Notes under the pieces: model-generated
Told to the model about the DNA's origin: nothing
Databases searched by the model: none
The model's input: only the letters and a program-made list of their open reading frames with translations
Position numbers and translations under genes: made by a program
Shown here: positions 31,696 through 40,302 of the stretch, in pieces
Layout: the number at the start of each line of letters is the position of its first letter
How positions within the stretch are numbered: the stretch's first letter is position 1
Assembly (NCBI GenBank): GCA_965371445.1
Contig: CBDUYN010000012.1
Span: 36,167-100,166, forward strand
Direction of reading: 5' to 3'
DNA from: DASWIG01 sp965371445
GTDB taxonomy: Bacteria; Acidobacteriota; Thermoanaerobaculia; Multivoradales; J023
Length of the DNA stretch: 64,000 nt

Positions 31696-33348
31696 ATGCA
31701 GAAAAAGACCAAGCGGCCTCGTCCCGTCGTCCTCGTCGTCCGCGACGGCTGGGGCCGCAATCCCCACCGCGAGCACGACTCCTGGAACGCGATCCACCTC
31801 GCCTCGACCCCGTGCTGCGACGCGCTGCTGCGCGACTACCCCTGGACGCTCGTCAAGACGAGCGGCGAGGACGTGGGCCTGCCCGAGGGCACCATGGGCA
31901 ACAGCGAGGTGGGCCATCAGAACCTCGGCGCCGGACGCATCGTCAACCAGGACTCGGTGCGCGTCACCAAGGCGATCCGTGACGGCTCGTTTTACGACAA
32001 CGAGGCGCTGGGCCGCGGTGTCGACCGCTCCCTGAAGCGCGGCGGCGCCGTTCATCTCCTGGGCCTCGCGTCCGACGCCGGGGTCCATGGGCTTTTGACC
32101 CACCTCTACGCCTGCCTGGAGCTTTGCCGGCGGAAGGGACAGGAGAAAGTCTACCTCCACCTCTTCACCGACGGACGCGACACGGGTCCCTTCACCGGCA
32201 AGGGCTTTGTGGCCCAGGTCGAGGAGAAGTGCACCGAGATCGGCGTCGGCCGGGTGGCCTCGCTCTCGGGCCGTTACTACGCCATGGACCGCGACAATCG
32301 CTGGGAACGGGTCGCGCGGGCCTACGACTGCCTGAGCGGCCGCGGCGCGGACGTCCCCAACTTCGCGGCGGCGGCGGAGGCCATGGACGACTATTACGAG
32401 AATCCGACGACCGGAAGCCAGGAGGGCGACGAGTTCCTCACGCCCCGCACCCTCGGCGAAGATTGGCGGGAGACACGGATCCGAGCCGGCGACACGGTCG
32501 TTTTTTACAACTACCGCGGCGACCGTCCGCGGGAGATCACACGCGCCTTTGTTTTCGAAGACTTCTACGGCCACGTCGCGCCGTCGCCCGACAGCGGCGA
32601 AAAAGGTTTCGACCGGGGAGAGAAGCTCGACCTGGCCTACGTCACCATGACAGCCTACGAGAAGAAATTGAACGCCTGGGTCGACGTCGCCTTTCCCAAG
32701 CCGCCGCGAATGGAAAACATCGGCGCGGCTTGTCTTTCGTCCCTGGGCCTGACGCAATTCCGCTGCGCCGAGACGGAGAAGTTTCCGCATGTGACGTTTT
32801 TCTTCAACGACTACCGCGACGAGCCGTTCCCCGGCGAGACGCGCCACATGCCGCAGTCGCCAAGAGTGGCGACCTACGACCTGAAGCCCGAAATGAGCGC
32901 CCACGAGGTCTGCGCGGCGGTCCTCGCGAGAGTCCGTGCCGAGGAGAGTCCCGACTTCATCCTCGTCAACCTTGCGAACACCGACATGGTGGGTCACACG
33001 GGCAAGCTCGACGCGGCGATCCGCGCCGCCGAGACGGTCGACGGCCTGGTGGGCCGGATCGTCGAGGCGGTCCTCGGACGCGGCGGCAAGCTCGTCGTCA
33101 CGGCCGACCACGGCAACTCGGAGCAGATGTACGATCCGGAGACCGATGCGCCGCACACGGCGCACACGACCTACGACGTCGAGCTGATCGTCGTCGACCC
33201 GGAGCGGCGCGAAGCGGCGACGGGCAACGCCGAGGAACCGTCTCCGGCCCTGGCGAGCGGCGGCCGGTTGGCCGACGTCTTTCCGACGTTGCTCGAGCTG
33301 ATGGGGCTACCTGTGCCCGTCGAGATGAGCGGCCGTTCGTTGCTCTAA
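31696..33348 (+). CDS. gpmI: 2,3-bisphosphoglycerate-independent phosphoglycerate mutase
   Basis: A 550-residue cytoplasmic glycolytic enzyme interconverting 3- and 2-phosphoglycerate through a phosphoserine on the catalytic Ser. Seen: DGWG (17-20), catalytic Ser70 in MGNSEVGHQNLGAGR, the HLFTDGRDTGP block, SLSGRYYAMDRDNRWERV, NYRGDRPREI, NTDMVGHTG and TADHGNSE (metal ligands of the alkaline-phosphatase fold). Length is close to the family's ~510-550. The ATG at 31696 follows GAAGGAGAGGAG. It is monocistronic, ending in a repeat element before a convergent peptidase gene. All catalytic elements are intact. Confidence 0.97.
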   Translation: MQKKTKRPRPVVLVVRDGWGRNPHREHDSWNAIHLASTPCCDALLRDYPWTLVKTSGEDVGLPEGTMGNSEVGHQNLGAGRIVNQDSVRVTKAIRDGSFYDNEALGRGVDRSLKRGGAVHLLGLASDAGVHGLLTHLYACLELCRRKGQEKVYLHLFTDGRDTGPFTGKGFVAQVEEKCTEIGVGRVASLSGRYYAMDRDNRWERVARAYDCLSGRGADVPNFAAAAEAMDDYYENPTTGSQEGDEFLTPRTLGEDWRETRIRAGDTVVFYNYRGDRPREITRAFVFEDFYGHVAPSPDSGEKGFDRGEKLDLAYVTMTAYEKKLNAWVDVAFPKPPRMENIGAACLSSLGLTQFRCAETEKFPHVTFFFNDYRDEPFPGETRHMPQSPRVATYDLKPEMSAHEVCAAVLARVRAEESPDFILVNLANTDMVGHTGKLDAAIRAAETVDGLVGRIVEAVLGRGGKLVVTADHGNSEQMYDPETDAPHTAHTTYDVELIVVDPERREAATGNAEEPSPALASGGRLADVFPTLLELMGLPVPVEMSGRSLL

Positions 33349-33383
33349 CCGTCCCCTTGGGGGGAACGAGGGGGGAGATGACT
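33349..33383 (-). repeat. Dispersed 35-bp C/G-rich repeat (copy 1)
   Basis: Immediately after the gpmI stop and before the convergent peptidase stop. Its reverse complement matches 60448-60482 at 33 of 35 positions. Pattern: CATCTCCCCCCTCGTTCCCC then CCAAGGGGACGG, with CCCC/GGGG arms able to pair. It could act as a bidirectional terminator or be a REP-like mobile remnant. Confidence 0.8.
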
Positions 33384-33385
33384 GG

Positions 33386-34570
33386 CTAGAGCTCCCGCGC
33401 CGCCGCCTCGGCCGCGGCGACGGCAAGCTCCAGGGCCTCCGCCATCGTGGCCAGGTCGAGGTACTCGGCCCGGTCGTGCGCCGAATGGATGGCCAACGTG
33501 GCGCGGCCGAGCGATCCGGAGGAGATCGACAGGCACTCCACGCCGCGGTGGGCGAAGGGGATCGAGTCGATCCCCATGCCCGGCGGCATCGTGACGTTGC
33601 GGATCCGGATGCCGGCCGCCACCGCCGCGCGGCGTACCACCGCCGCGAGCCGCGGCGCGAAGGCCTTGCCGAAGCCGTAACGGTGGAGCAGCACCATACG
33701 GCCCGGCGAGCCGGCGCCGTCGAAGTTCAAAGCGTAGAGCGGACGTCCCCGCAGCTCCTCCAGGTGAGCGTCGAGCCAGCGCATGGCGCCCACCATGTGG
33801 TCCTCTTCGGCACCCGGAGAGAGGAAGATCAGCTCGACGTCGTCGCCGAGGCGTTCGGGGAGGAGATGGGCGAGCTCCAGGACGATCCCCACCGAGCCCG
33901 CGTTGTCGACGCCGCCCGGCGAGAGGTTGCCGCTGCGCAGGGTCGAGAGGGTGACGAGCGCCAGGGTGGCGACGGCGCCGCTTGCGAGCACCAGGCCGGC
34001 CGGCGCGGCCGCTCCCCGCCAGGCCGCCACGGCCAGGGTGGCGGCGAGGCCAAGGGCGCCGAAGATGGCGGCGAGCGTCGCGCCCATGCGCATCGGAAAG
34101 GTCAGGTTCTGCGACTTCGAGTCGTGGTGGGCGAGCAAGACGAGCCTCAGGCGCGGCTCGCCGCGGCTCGGCCGGCGACCGCTGACGTTGGCGGTCCGGG
34201 TGGGCCCTTCGCGTTCGTAGAGCCGTTCGGCGCCCGGAGCCCAGACGAGCAGCACCGTGCCGACGAGGGCGCCGGCGGCAAGGAGCGCCAGGGCCAGGAG
34301 CGTCTCCCGCGGCCCTGCCGCGCGCCACCCCACGAGCGTCGCCGCCGCGACACCGGCCGCGGCGGCGAGGAGCACCGTCGTCAAGGCGCGAAACGCCGGC
34401 CGGACGTCGTAGGTGAATCCCTCGAGGGCGACCTCGAGGTCCGCCTCGCGCATCCAGCCGGCGACGAGGTCGATCGCCCGTCGGTCGCCCTCCGTCCCCG
34501 GATAGCGCGGGAAGGCAAGCTGGGTGGCGCGGTCGAGGGCACGTTCGGCGTGTCGAGCTTCGAGAGTCAT
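33386..34570 (-). CDS. M28-family zinc metallopeptidase with internal membrane segments
   Basis: A 394-residue protein. The five metal/catalytic positions of M28 aminopeptidases appear in order: His in LLAHHDSKSQ, Asp in GGVDNAGSVG, Glu pair in SPGAEEDHMVGA, Asp in ALNFDGAGS and His in IHSAHDRAEYL. Four or more hydrophobic helices interrupt the domain: two near residues 62-110, and others near 160-215 between the first His and the Asp. It is thus membrane-embedded with the catalytic site on one face, unlike soluble M28 enzymes. No signal peptide. Substrate unknown. It lies 18 nt after the sensor kinase stop, possibly co-transcribed. Confidence 0.88.
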   Translation of the reverse strand: MTLEARHAERALDRATQLAFPRYPGTEGDRRAIDLVAGWMREADLEVALEGFTYDVRPAFRALTTVLLAAAAGVAAATLVGWRAAGPRETLLALALLAAGALVGTVLLVWAPGAERLYEREGPTRTANVSGRRPSRGEPRLRLVLLAHHDSKSQNLTFPMRMGATLAAIFGALGLAATLAVAAWRGAAAPAGLVLASGAVATLALVTLSTLRSGNLSPGGVDNAGSVGIVLELAHLLPERLGDDVELIFLSPGAEEDHMVGAMRWLDAHLEELRGRPLYALNFDGAGSPGRMVLLHRYGFGKAFAPRLAAVVRRAAVAAGIRIRNVTMPPGMGIDSIPFAHRGVECLSISSGSLGRATLAIHSAHDRAEYLDLATMAEALELAVAAAEAAAREL

Positions 34571-34588
34571 CCGCGGATCCTCAACGGC

Positions 34589-36418
34589 TCAGGCGCGAAA
34601 TTCCTTCGGACCGTTGCCTCCGTCTTCCCCCGGCAGCGTGAAGCAAAAAGTGGCGCCTTCGCCGGGGCCGGGAGACTCGGCCCAGATCCGGCCGCCGTGG
34701 ATCTCGACGATCCGCCGGACGAGCGCGAGGCCAATCCCCGTGCCTTCGCCGCTCGCGCTCAGCTTCTGGAAGAGGCCGAAGATCTGCTTGAGATACTTCT
34801 CCTCGAGCCCGACGCCGTTGTCACGGACGAAAAAGACCGTTTCGCCGCCCTCGTAGCGCAGGGAGACTTCGATCCGCGGCTTCTCCTGATCGCCCATGAA
34901 CTTGATGGAGTTCTCCAGCAGGTTTTGGAGGAGTTGGACGAGACGGACGCGGTCGACCCGGATGACCGGGAGGTCCTCGGCGACTTCGACCTTGACGCCG
35001 CGCTTCGAGAGCCGGCCTTCGACCAGCTCCACGGCCTCCTGAGCCATCTCGCCGAGGGCGGCGTTCTGCGGTGGATTGACGAAGCGGCCGATGCGTGAGA
35101 GCTCCAGGAGCTCGTCGAGGAGTTGCTTCATCTTGTCGGCAGCGGCGTGGATCCGGTCGAGGTCGGAGCGCGAGCGCTCCTCGTCTCCGGCCGCGAGGTC
35201 TTTTTCGAGGAAACCGAGGAAGCCCTTGATGGTGATGAGGGGGGCTTTCAGGTCGTGCGACACGGTGTAGGTGAAGCTTTCGAGCTCCTTGTTCTTGTCC
35301 TCCAGCTGGCGGATCACCGCCTCGCGCTCGGCCTCGGCGCGTTTCACGTCGGTCACGTCGACGAGTGTCGCCTGGGCTTTCAGGACATTGCCGGCCTTGT
35401 CGCGCTCCAGGGTGGCCGAGAGGAGGACCTTCAAGACCCTGCCGTCCCGGGTGACGAAATCGTATGGGACCTCGTGGCAGTGTCCCTGCTTGAAAAAGCG
35501 CGGCATGCCCACCTTCTCGGACCAGTGCCGGGATTCGGGGGTCAGGAAATCGGTCGGCATGCGGCCCAGGACCTTGTCGCGGCGGTAGCCGAGGGTCTTC
35601 AACCAGTGGTTGTTGACCTTGACGATACGGCCCTCACCGTCGACGGAGTGCATCATGACCGGGGTCTTGTTGTAGAGGTCGCGGTAACGGACCTCGCTCT
35701 GGCGGCGGACGGTGGAAGCGGCGAGCGACGCCTGCTGGGCCACCCGGTAGCCGCGGTAGAGGGAATGGAGCGCGAGAGGCACCAGGAGGCCCGCGATCAC
35801 GAGCACCCCCAGCCCCCAGGGCAAGGCCGTCGTCACGAGGTTGCGCTCGATCTGGCGCACTTCGGCCTGGACGGCCACGTAGGCGTCGAGGCCCTCCATG
35901 TAGACGCCGCTCATCAAGAGCGGCGTGCCCTCGACGCGGAGCTGACCGATCCAGTCCTCCCGCAGGTCGAAAAGCTCCTCCCACGTCGACGCTGCAGCGA
36001 ATGCGCTCGGCCGAAGCCGAACGTCCGTCAAGTCGCGGCCCACGAGCTCCGGTTGCCGTGAGTGGTAGATCACCGTACCCGGAGCCTTGACGAGCAGGAG
36101 CCCTCCACTGGGCTCGAAGCCCTGCCAGAGCTGCTCGGCGCTTTGGTAGAGCCCATCGCTCGACGTGAAGCGGCCGGCGAGGGTCCGTTCGAGGTGGTTG
36201 CGAACCGTCCCCGCCAGCGCGCGGTTGAGCTCGCCGACGTTCGTGAGGACGTTGTGACGGCTCGCCCGGTAGGCCAGGTAGGCGATGGCGCAGCTGCCGA
36301 GGACGGTCACCATGCCGATCATGACGGCCGTGCGGATCAGGCGCCGGGTGGCGACGGCGGTCAGCGCCTCGAAAGTCCCCGCGCCGAGCTCGGTCGTGGT
36401 GGCGTCGGTCGACGTCAT
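34589..36418 (-). CDS. Membrane-bound PAS sensor histidine kinase
   Basis: A 609-residue protein: TM1 ~27-50 (TAVMIGMVTVLGSCAIAYLA), extracytoplasmic sensor ~52-180 (dCache/CHASE-like by position, not recognised), TM2 ~183-208, PAS ~235-350 with SVDGEGRIVKVNNHWLKTLG, HisKA with His388 (VSHDLKAPLITIKGF), HATPase ~470-600 with FVRDNGVGLE and GEGTGIGLALVRRIVE. The HDLKAPL type resembles bacteriophytochrome-like kinases. No response regulator is adjacent, so it is an orphan unless paired with the PilZ or a distant regulator. The ligand is probably sensed outside the inner membrane. Confidence 0.92.
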   Translation of the reverse strand: MTSTDATTTELGAGTFEALTAVATRRLIRTAVMIGMVTVLGSCAIAYLAYRASRHNVLTNVGELNRALAGTVRNHLERTLAGRFTSSDGLYQSAEQLWQGFEPSGGLLLVKAPGTVIYHSRQPELVGRDLTDVRLRPSAFAAASTWEELFDLREDWIGQLRVEGTPLLMSGVYMEGLDAYVAVQAEVRQIERNLVTTALPWGLGVLVIAGLLVPLALHSLYRGYRVAQQASLAASTVRRQSEVRYRDLYNKTPVMMHSVDGEGRIVKVNNHWLKTLGYRRDKVLGRMPTDFLTPESRHWSEKVGMPRFFKQGHCHEVPYDFVTRDGRVLKVLLSATLERDKAGNVLKAQATLVDVTDVKRAEAEREAVIRQLEDKNKELESFTYTVSHDLKAPLITIKGFLGFLEKDLAAGDEERSRSDLDRIHAAADKMKQLLDELLELSRIGRFVNPPQNAALGEMAQEAVELVEGRLSKRGVKVEVAEDLPVIRVDRVRLVQLLQNLLENSIKFMGDQEKPRIEVSLRYEGGETVFFVRDNGVGLEEKYLKQIFGLFQKLSASGEGTGIGLALVRRIVEIHGGRIWAESPGPGEGATFCFTLPGEDGGNGPKEFRA

Positions 36419-36496
36419 CGGTCGTCCTTCATAGCCCGTCGATCATAGTGCAGTCGGGCGCGGATCCCAGGGTCTTGGACGACGCAGCCCCCCGGC

Positions 36497-37150
36497 TCAC
36501 CGGCAAGCGTTGACCAGGGGACGCAGCTTGGTGAGGGACCGATCGAGGTCCAGGAGCTCGACGCCGGCACCGGCGAGGAGGTTGCTTCCCGTGCCGTGGG
36601 GCATTGAGGGATCCAGGCGGTGGACCACCCTGGCCTGGACGGCCACCGGGGCACACTCGAGGCCGGTAACCAACAGCTCGACGCAGATCACCTCGCCCAA
36701 CTGCGGCGGATCGGCGAGCGGAATGAACAGCCCGCCGGTCGAGAGGTCGCGCTCATAGGCTTCCAGGAAACGCTTCGGGTCGGGGAACTCCAGGCGGTAG
36801 GCCACCTGGGGCGCGTACTCGCCGCTCTCGTCGCCCGGCGAATCGATGTCCGGAAGGAGCTCCGCGACGAGCTCCGAGACGTTCAGGAAACGCACCGCCA
36901 TGCCCGAGGGCTTCATGCTGTGCATCGTCCGGGTGACCCGCACGACCACTCCCTCGAGCATGACGCTGTCGCCGTTCGAGGAGAGCTGCGTGCGCACCCG
37001 CGTCCCCTTGGACATCAGGTGCCCGGTGACGATGAAGACCCCCGTGGCCGAGATGTTGACGGTGTAGCCCAGGTGAGATTTCGTGGCGCCGCGTTCCTGG
37101 AATTGAATCTTCAGACGGCGCGGATGACGCTCCGTGTCTCGACGTTCCAT
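36497..37150 (-). CDS. Tandem PilZ-domain protein (c-di-GMP effector candidate)
   Basis: A 217-residue soluble protein. Domain 1 (~1-105) has RRDTERHPRRLKIQF and NISATGVFI, matching the RxxxR and (D/N)xSxxG ligand motifs of PilZ. Domain 2 (~120-215) has YERDLSTGGLFIPL, a second (D/N)xSxxG, with a less clear Arg motif. The start MERRDTERH puts the Arg motif at the extreme N-terminus, as usual. Binding of cyclic di-GMP is likely from domain 1; the output is unknown, since no motility or exopolysaccharide genes are adjacent. 78 nt separate it from the sensor kinase start on the same strand. Confidence 0.85.
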   Translation of the reverse strand: MERRDTERHPRRLKIQFQERGATKSHLGYTVNISATGVFIVTGHLMSKGTRVRTQLSSNGDSVMLEGVVVRVTRTMHSMKPSGMAVRFLNVSELVAELLPDIDSPGDESGEYAPQVAYRLEFPDPKRFLEAYERDLSTGGLFIPLADPPQLGEVICVELLVTGLECAPVAVQARVVHRLDPSMPHGTGSNLLAGAGVELLDLDRSLTKLRPLVNACR

Positions 37151-37233
37151 AACCTTGATTCTCCCTTTCTGTTTGACGTCCCCATGAGCCCGCGTCCGGG
37201 GCGGTGCTCCCCCTCTCTCGCCGGCACCGGTCC

Positions 37234-40194
37234 TCAAGGACAGGTGGCGAAGGCGTCCGCGTCGGTGATCGCCGCCGCCGAGACGCCCAGCGGATTGAAG
37301 TATTGCTTCACCTCGTTGTTGTCGGTGTCGGTCACCGTCAAGGTGTATTCCACGTTGGTGGTGGCGGCGGCGAAGACCCAGTAGCGGTTGTTGACGCCGC
37401 AACCGCGCAAAACCTTGACCACCATCTCCCAGTTGTCCTCGTCGAAAAAGTAGAAAAGCCCCGAGTCGTCGACCTCGAAAGGTATCGGCACCATGTTCCC
37501 GGAGCCTTGATTCCCCTTGAAGTCCTTCCAGGCCACTTCGACCTGGAAGCGACGCTTGTTGAGGCAGAGCTGGGTGTCGGTCTCGGTGCAGCCGCCGGCC
37601 TTGGTCTCGGCCTCGGTCCAGCCGACCGCGCTCCAGGACGGCTCCTCCTCTTCCCAGACGGTTTCGCCACCTACCGCCTGGAAGTCGCAAACCGCCAGGG
37701 CGTCGGTGTCGGTGATCGCCGGAGACGGGTTGCCGAGCGGGTTGAAATAGCTCTTTGCGGCGCCCGAGACGGTGTCGACGACGACCACGTCGTACTCGAC
37801 GTTGGTGGTGGCGGCGGCGAAGACCCAGTAGCGGTCGTTGAGGCCGCAGCCCCGGAGGCTCTTGACCAGCATCTCCCAGTTGTCCTCGGCGAAGAAGTAG
37901 AAGAGCCCTGAGTCTTTTGAGCCGAAGGGGACCGCCAGAGCGTCGCCGTTCTGGTCCTTGAAATCACGCCAGGTGGCGGTGACGAGGAAGCGTCCGTCGT
38001 CGAGGCACAGCGCCGAGTCGGGGCAGCCGTCCACCTCGCCGATCGAGTCCGAGCCGACGGTCTGGGAGCAGGCCACCAGATTGCGCGGACCGCGGCTCGT
38101 CACCTCGAGGACTCCGCCGCTCGCCAGCAGCGTCGTCGCTCCGATCCGGGCGGTCGAGGCCCCGGCGAAGGCATAGCCGAGGTAGGCCGGCGATCCGCCG
38201 TCCTGGCCCACCGAACCGCTCGTCACCAGGGCGGCCGGGGCCGCGACGAGCCGTCCGAGGCAGGGCGCGGAAGTGCGGCGCGTGTTCCCGCCGTCGCTCT
38301 TGTCGGTCGACGAGCCGTCGTTGCGCTGGATGACGAGCGAATTCAGCGTCGACGCGCTCATTCCGGAAAAGCCCACCGCCCGGTTCTTGTAGACCGTGTT
38401 GCCGAAGTGCACGTTGTGGATCTCGTTGCGCGAATACTTGACCTCGTTGAACGGAGCCGTGAGGCTGTCGACGTCGACGATCGCCAGCCCCGTGTTGCCG
38501 GTGAACGTCGAGTCGACGACGAAGCCCGTGATGTCGCGTCCGCCCGCGGGGCGCAAGGTCAGCGCCGAGCCCGGCGAATTCGCCACCGTCTCCGTGGGGG
38601 GATTCGTGCCCGGGGAGACGTCGTTGGCGATGAATTCGACCTTGGAGATCTCGACGCGGCCGCTGTCGATCAGGAGCGCGCCGCCGCTTTCTTCAGCGCT
38701 GTTGGCGACAAAGGTCGAGTCGCTGATGCGCAGCACGTTGTCGTTCAGGCTACGGATCGCGCCGCCCACCGCGTCCTCGCCCAGGGCGTCGCAGCTCGAG
38801 AAAATCGACGAGGTGACCGTCAGGTCGACGAGATTGAACATCATGGCGCCGCCGAGGCCGGGCCCGAGCGAAGTCGTCTCGACCGCGCAGTGGTCAAAAA
38901 CGACGTTCTCCAGCGTCACCGTGGCCCGGTTCTTCGCGGCGTCGCCGTCCTGGGCGACGCCGCCTAAACCGTTCAAGCGGTTCTGGTCGCCGCCCACGAA
39001 GAGGCATCCGCCTTGCTGGGTATTCGACGACACCGCCTGCGCGGTTCGGTGGAGGATCGAGTCCCGCACGACGAGCGCGGCGCTCCGGCGGTTCCTGGCG
39101 CCGAAATCGGTCGAGCTGTCGTTCTGGTCGTTCGAGACCAGGTTGATCGTCCCGCCGGCCGTCGGTACGCCGGCGAGCTTGCCGGGTAGGGAGCGGAAGC
39201 TGGGGGGCACCGGATCCGGCGGTCCGTTGTCCAGGAAACGCGTGCCGACGACCTCGACGTCGGCACGGTAGCCGGCGATCGCCGCCCCCCAGTAGGAGAG
39301 GTTGGCGAGGAACTCCGAGTCTTTGATCTCGACCCTCGACTCGTCCTCGGCGTAGATCGCGCCGCCGGCCTCCGGCTGCCGGGCCGGATTGCCCGGGTCG
39401 GTCAGGGCCGTATTGCCCTCGAACTTCGAATTCTCGACGCGGAGGATCGCACCGCCGCCGTTGAAGCTGCCGAAGACGCGGATCGCACCGCCGACGAAGC
39501 CGGTCGCGTTGCCGGTAAAGCGCGATTTCGCGACCTCGACCACGGAGTTGAGCGCAAAGACCGCGCCGCCGGTACCGAAGTGCGTATGGCCGGGAGCGAG
39601 GTTGTCGTTGGACTCGAAGACCGAGGCCAGGATCCGGACCTCCGAGTCGACGATTGAAAGCGCGCCGCCGTTGTGCATCGACGTGTTCCCGGTAAAGGTC
39701 ACGAGCGAGAGCTGGACGCGGCTCGCGTCCTTGACCTGGAGAGCCCCGCCGCCTGAGGAGGTGGCCTCGAAGCGGTTGCCCGTGAAATGGCAGCTCGTGA
39801 GCTTGACGTTGGCGCCCTCGATCGTCATGCCGCCGGCCTGCTTGGGATCGCTCGAAGACCCGTTCTCGAAGCGGATGCCGGTGAAGCTCACCGTGCCGGG
39901 AGCGCCGCGGCCGTCGACGTCGACGAGCGGCCTCGCGGCGCCGCCGTCGATCCGGACGTCGTCGAAGTCCGCGGCGAGGACGCTGAAGCTGCGGTTCAAG
40001 TTGCGGATGCTGAAGCCGTTGGGGCCCGGCGTGTAGGTGCCGGCGGCGAGCAAGACGACGTCGCCGTTCTTGGCCTGGTTGAGGGCGTTTTGCAGCGACA
40101 TGTCGGCCGGGACCCGGAGGGTCTTGGCGAACGCGACGGAGGGCGTCGACACCACGACCGCCAGGATCGACGAGGCGATGAGCTTGGACCGCAT
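37234..40194 (-). CDS. Secreted right-handed beta-helix protein with two copies of a conserved C-terminal domain
   Basis: A 986-residue exported protein. The ATG at 40194 gives signal peptide 1-23 (LAVVVSTPSVAFA). Residues ~28-680 form a parallel beta-helix (polymorphic outer-membrane-protein-like) with many coils such as GGALSIVDSEVRILASVFES and GGAIRVFGS, opening with LQNALNQAKNGDVVLLAAGT, typical of pectate-lyase-like folds. Residues ~723-840 and ~866-986 are two copies of a domain: C..LCL..RF.V...W.DF, DSGLFYFF..DNWEM, GCG.N.RYWVFAAATTNVEY, FNPLG, and A.ATCP at the end. The same domain ends the protein at 45244-46683. It is probably surface-displayed or secreted. No catalytic residues recognised. 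Confidence 0.85.
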   Translation of the reverse strand: MRSKLIASSILAVVVSTPSVAFAKTLRVPADMSLQNALNQAKNGDVVLLAAGTYTPGPNGFSIRNLNRSFSVLAADFDDVRIDGGAARPLVDVDGRGAPGTVSFTGIRFENGSSSDPKQAGGMTIEGANVKLTSCHFTGNRFEATSSGGGALQVKDASRVQLSLVTFTGNTSMHNGGALSIVDSEVRILASVFESNDNLAPGHTHFGTGGAVFALNSVVEVAKSRFTGNATGFVGGAIRVFGSFNGGGAILRVENSKFEGNTALTDPGNPARQPEAGGAIYAEDESRVEIKDSEFLANLSYWGAAIAGYRADVEVVGTRFLDNGPPDPVPPSFRSLPGKLAGVPTAGGTINLVSNDQNDSSTDFGARNRRSAALVVRDSILHRTAQAVSSNTQQGGCLFVGGDQNRLNGLGGVAQDGDAAKNRATVTLENVVFDHCAVETTSLGPGLGGAMMFNLVDLTVTSSIFSSCDALGEDAVGGAIRSLNDNVLRISDSTFVANSAEESGGALLIDSGRVEISKVEFIANDVSPGTNPPTETVANSPGSALTLRPAGGRDITGFVVDSTFTGNTGLAIVDVDSLTAPFNEVKYSRNEIHNVHFGNTVYKNRAVGFSGMSASTLNSLVIQRNDGSSTDKSDGGNTRRTSAPCLGRLVAAPAALVTSGSVGQDGGSPAYLGYAFAGASTARIGATTLLASGGVLEVTSRGPRNLVACSQTVGSDSIGEVDGCPDSALCLDDGRFLVTATWRDFKDQNGDALAVPFGSKDSGLFYFFAEDNWEMLVKSLRGCGLNDRYWVFAAATTNVEYDVVVVDTVSGAAKSYFNPLGNPSPAITDTDALAVCDFQAVGGETVWEEEEPSWSAVGWTEAETKAGGCTETDTQLCLNKRRFQVEVAWKDFKGNQGSGNMVPIPFEVDDSGLFYFFDEDNWEMVVKVLRGCGVNNRYWVFAAATTNVEYTLTVTDTDNNEVKQYFNPLGVSAAAITDADAFATCP

Positions 40195-40264
40195 GGTTTC
40201 TTCTCCAGGGACAAACGCCCCCACCATCGCTGGAGGAGACGAAGGATTGCTGTTGAGTTTTGAG

Positions 40265-40270
40265 ATTATA
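40265..40270 (-). promoter_or_regulatory. Candidate -10 element of the beta-helix gene
   Basis: Minus strand reads GGTTATAATCTC with a perfect TATAAT, about 70 nt before the ATG, in a short AT-rich stretch unlike the surroundings. A -35 is not clear. Confidence 0.5.
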
Positions 40271-40302
40271 ACCCAAAACACGGCAGGCACCGGGCCGACG
40301 GC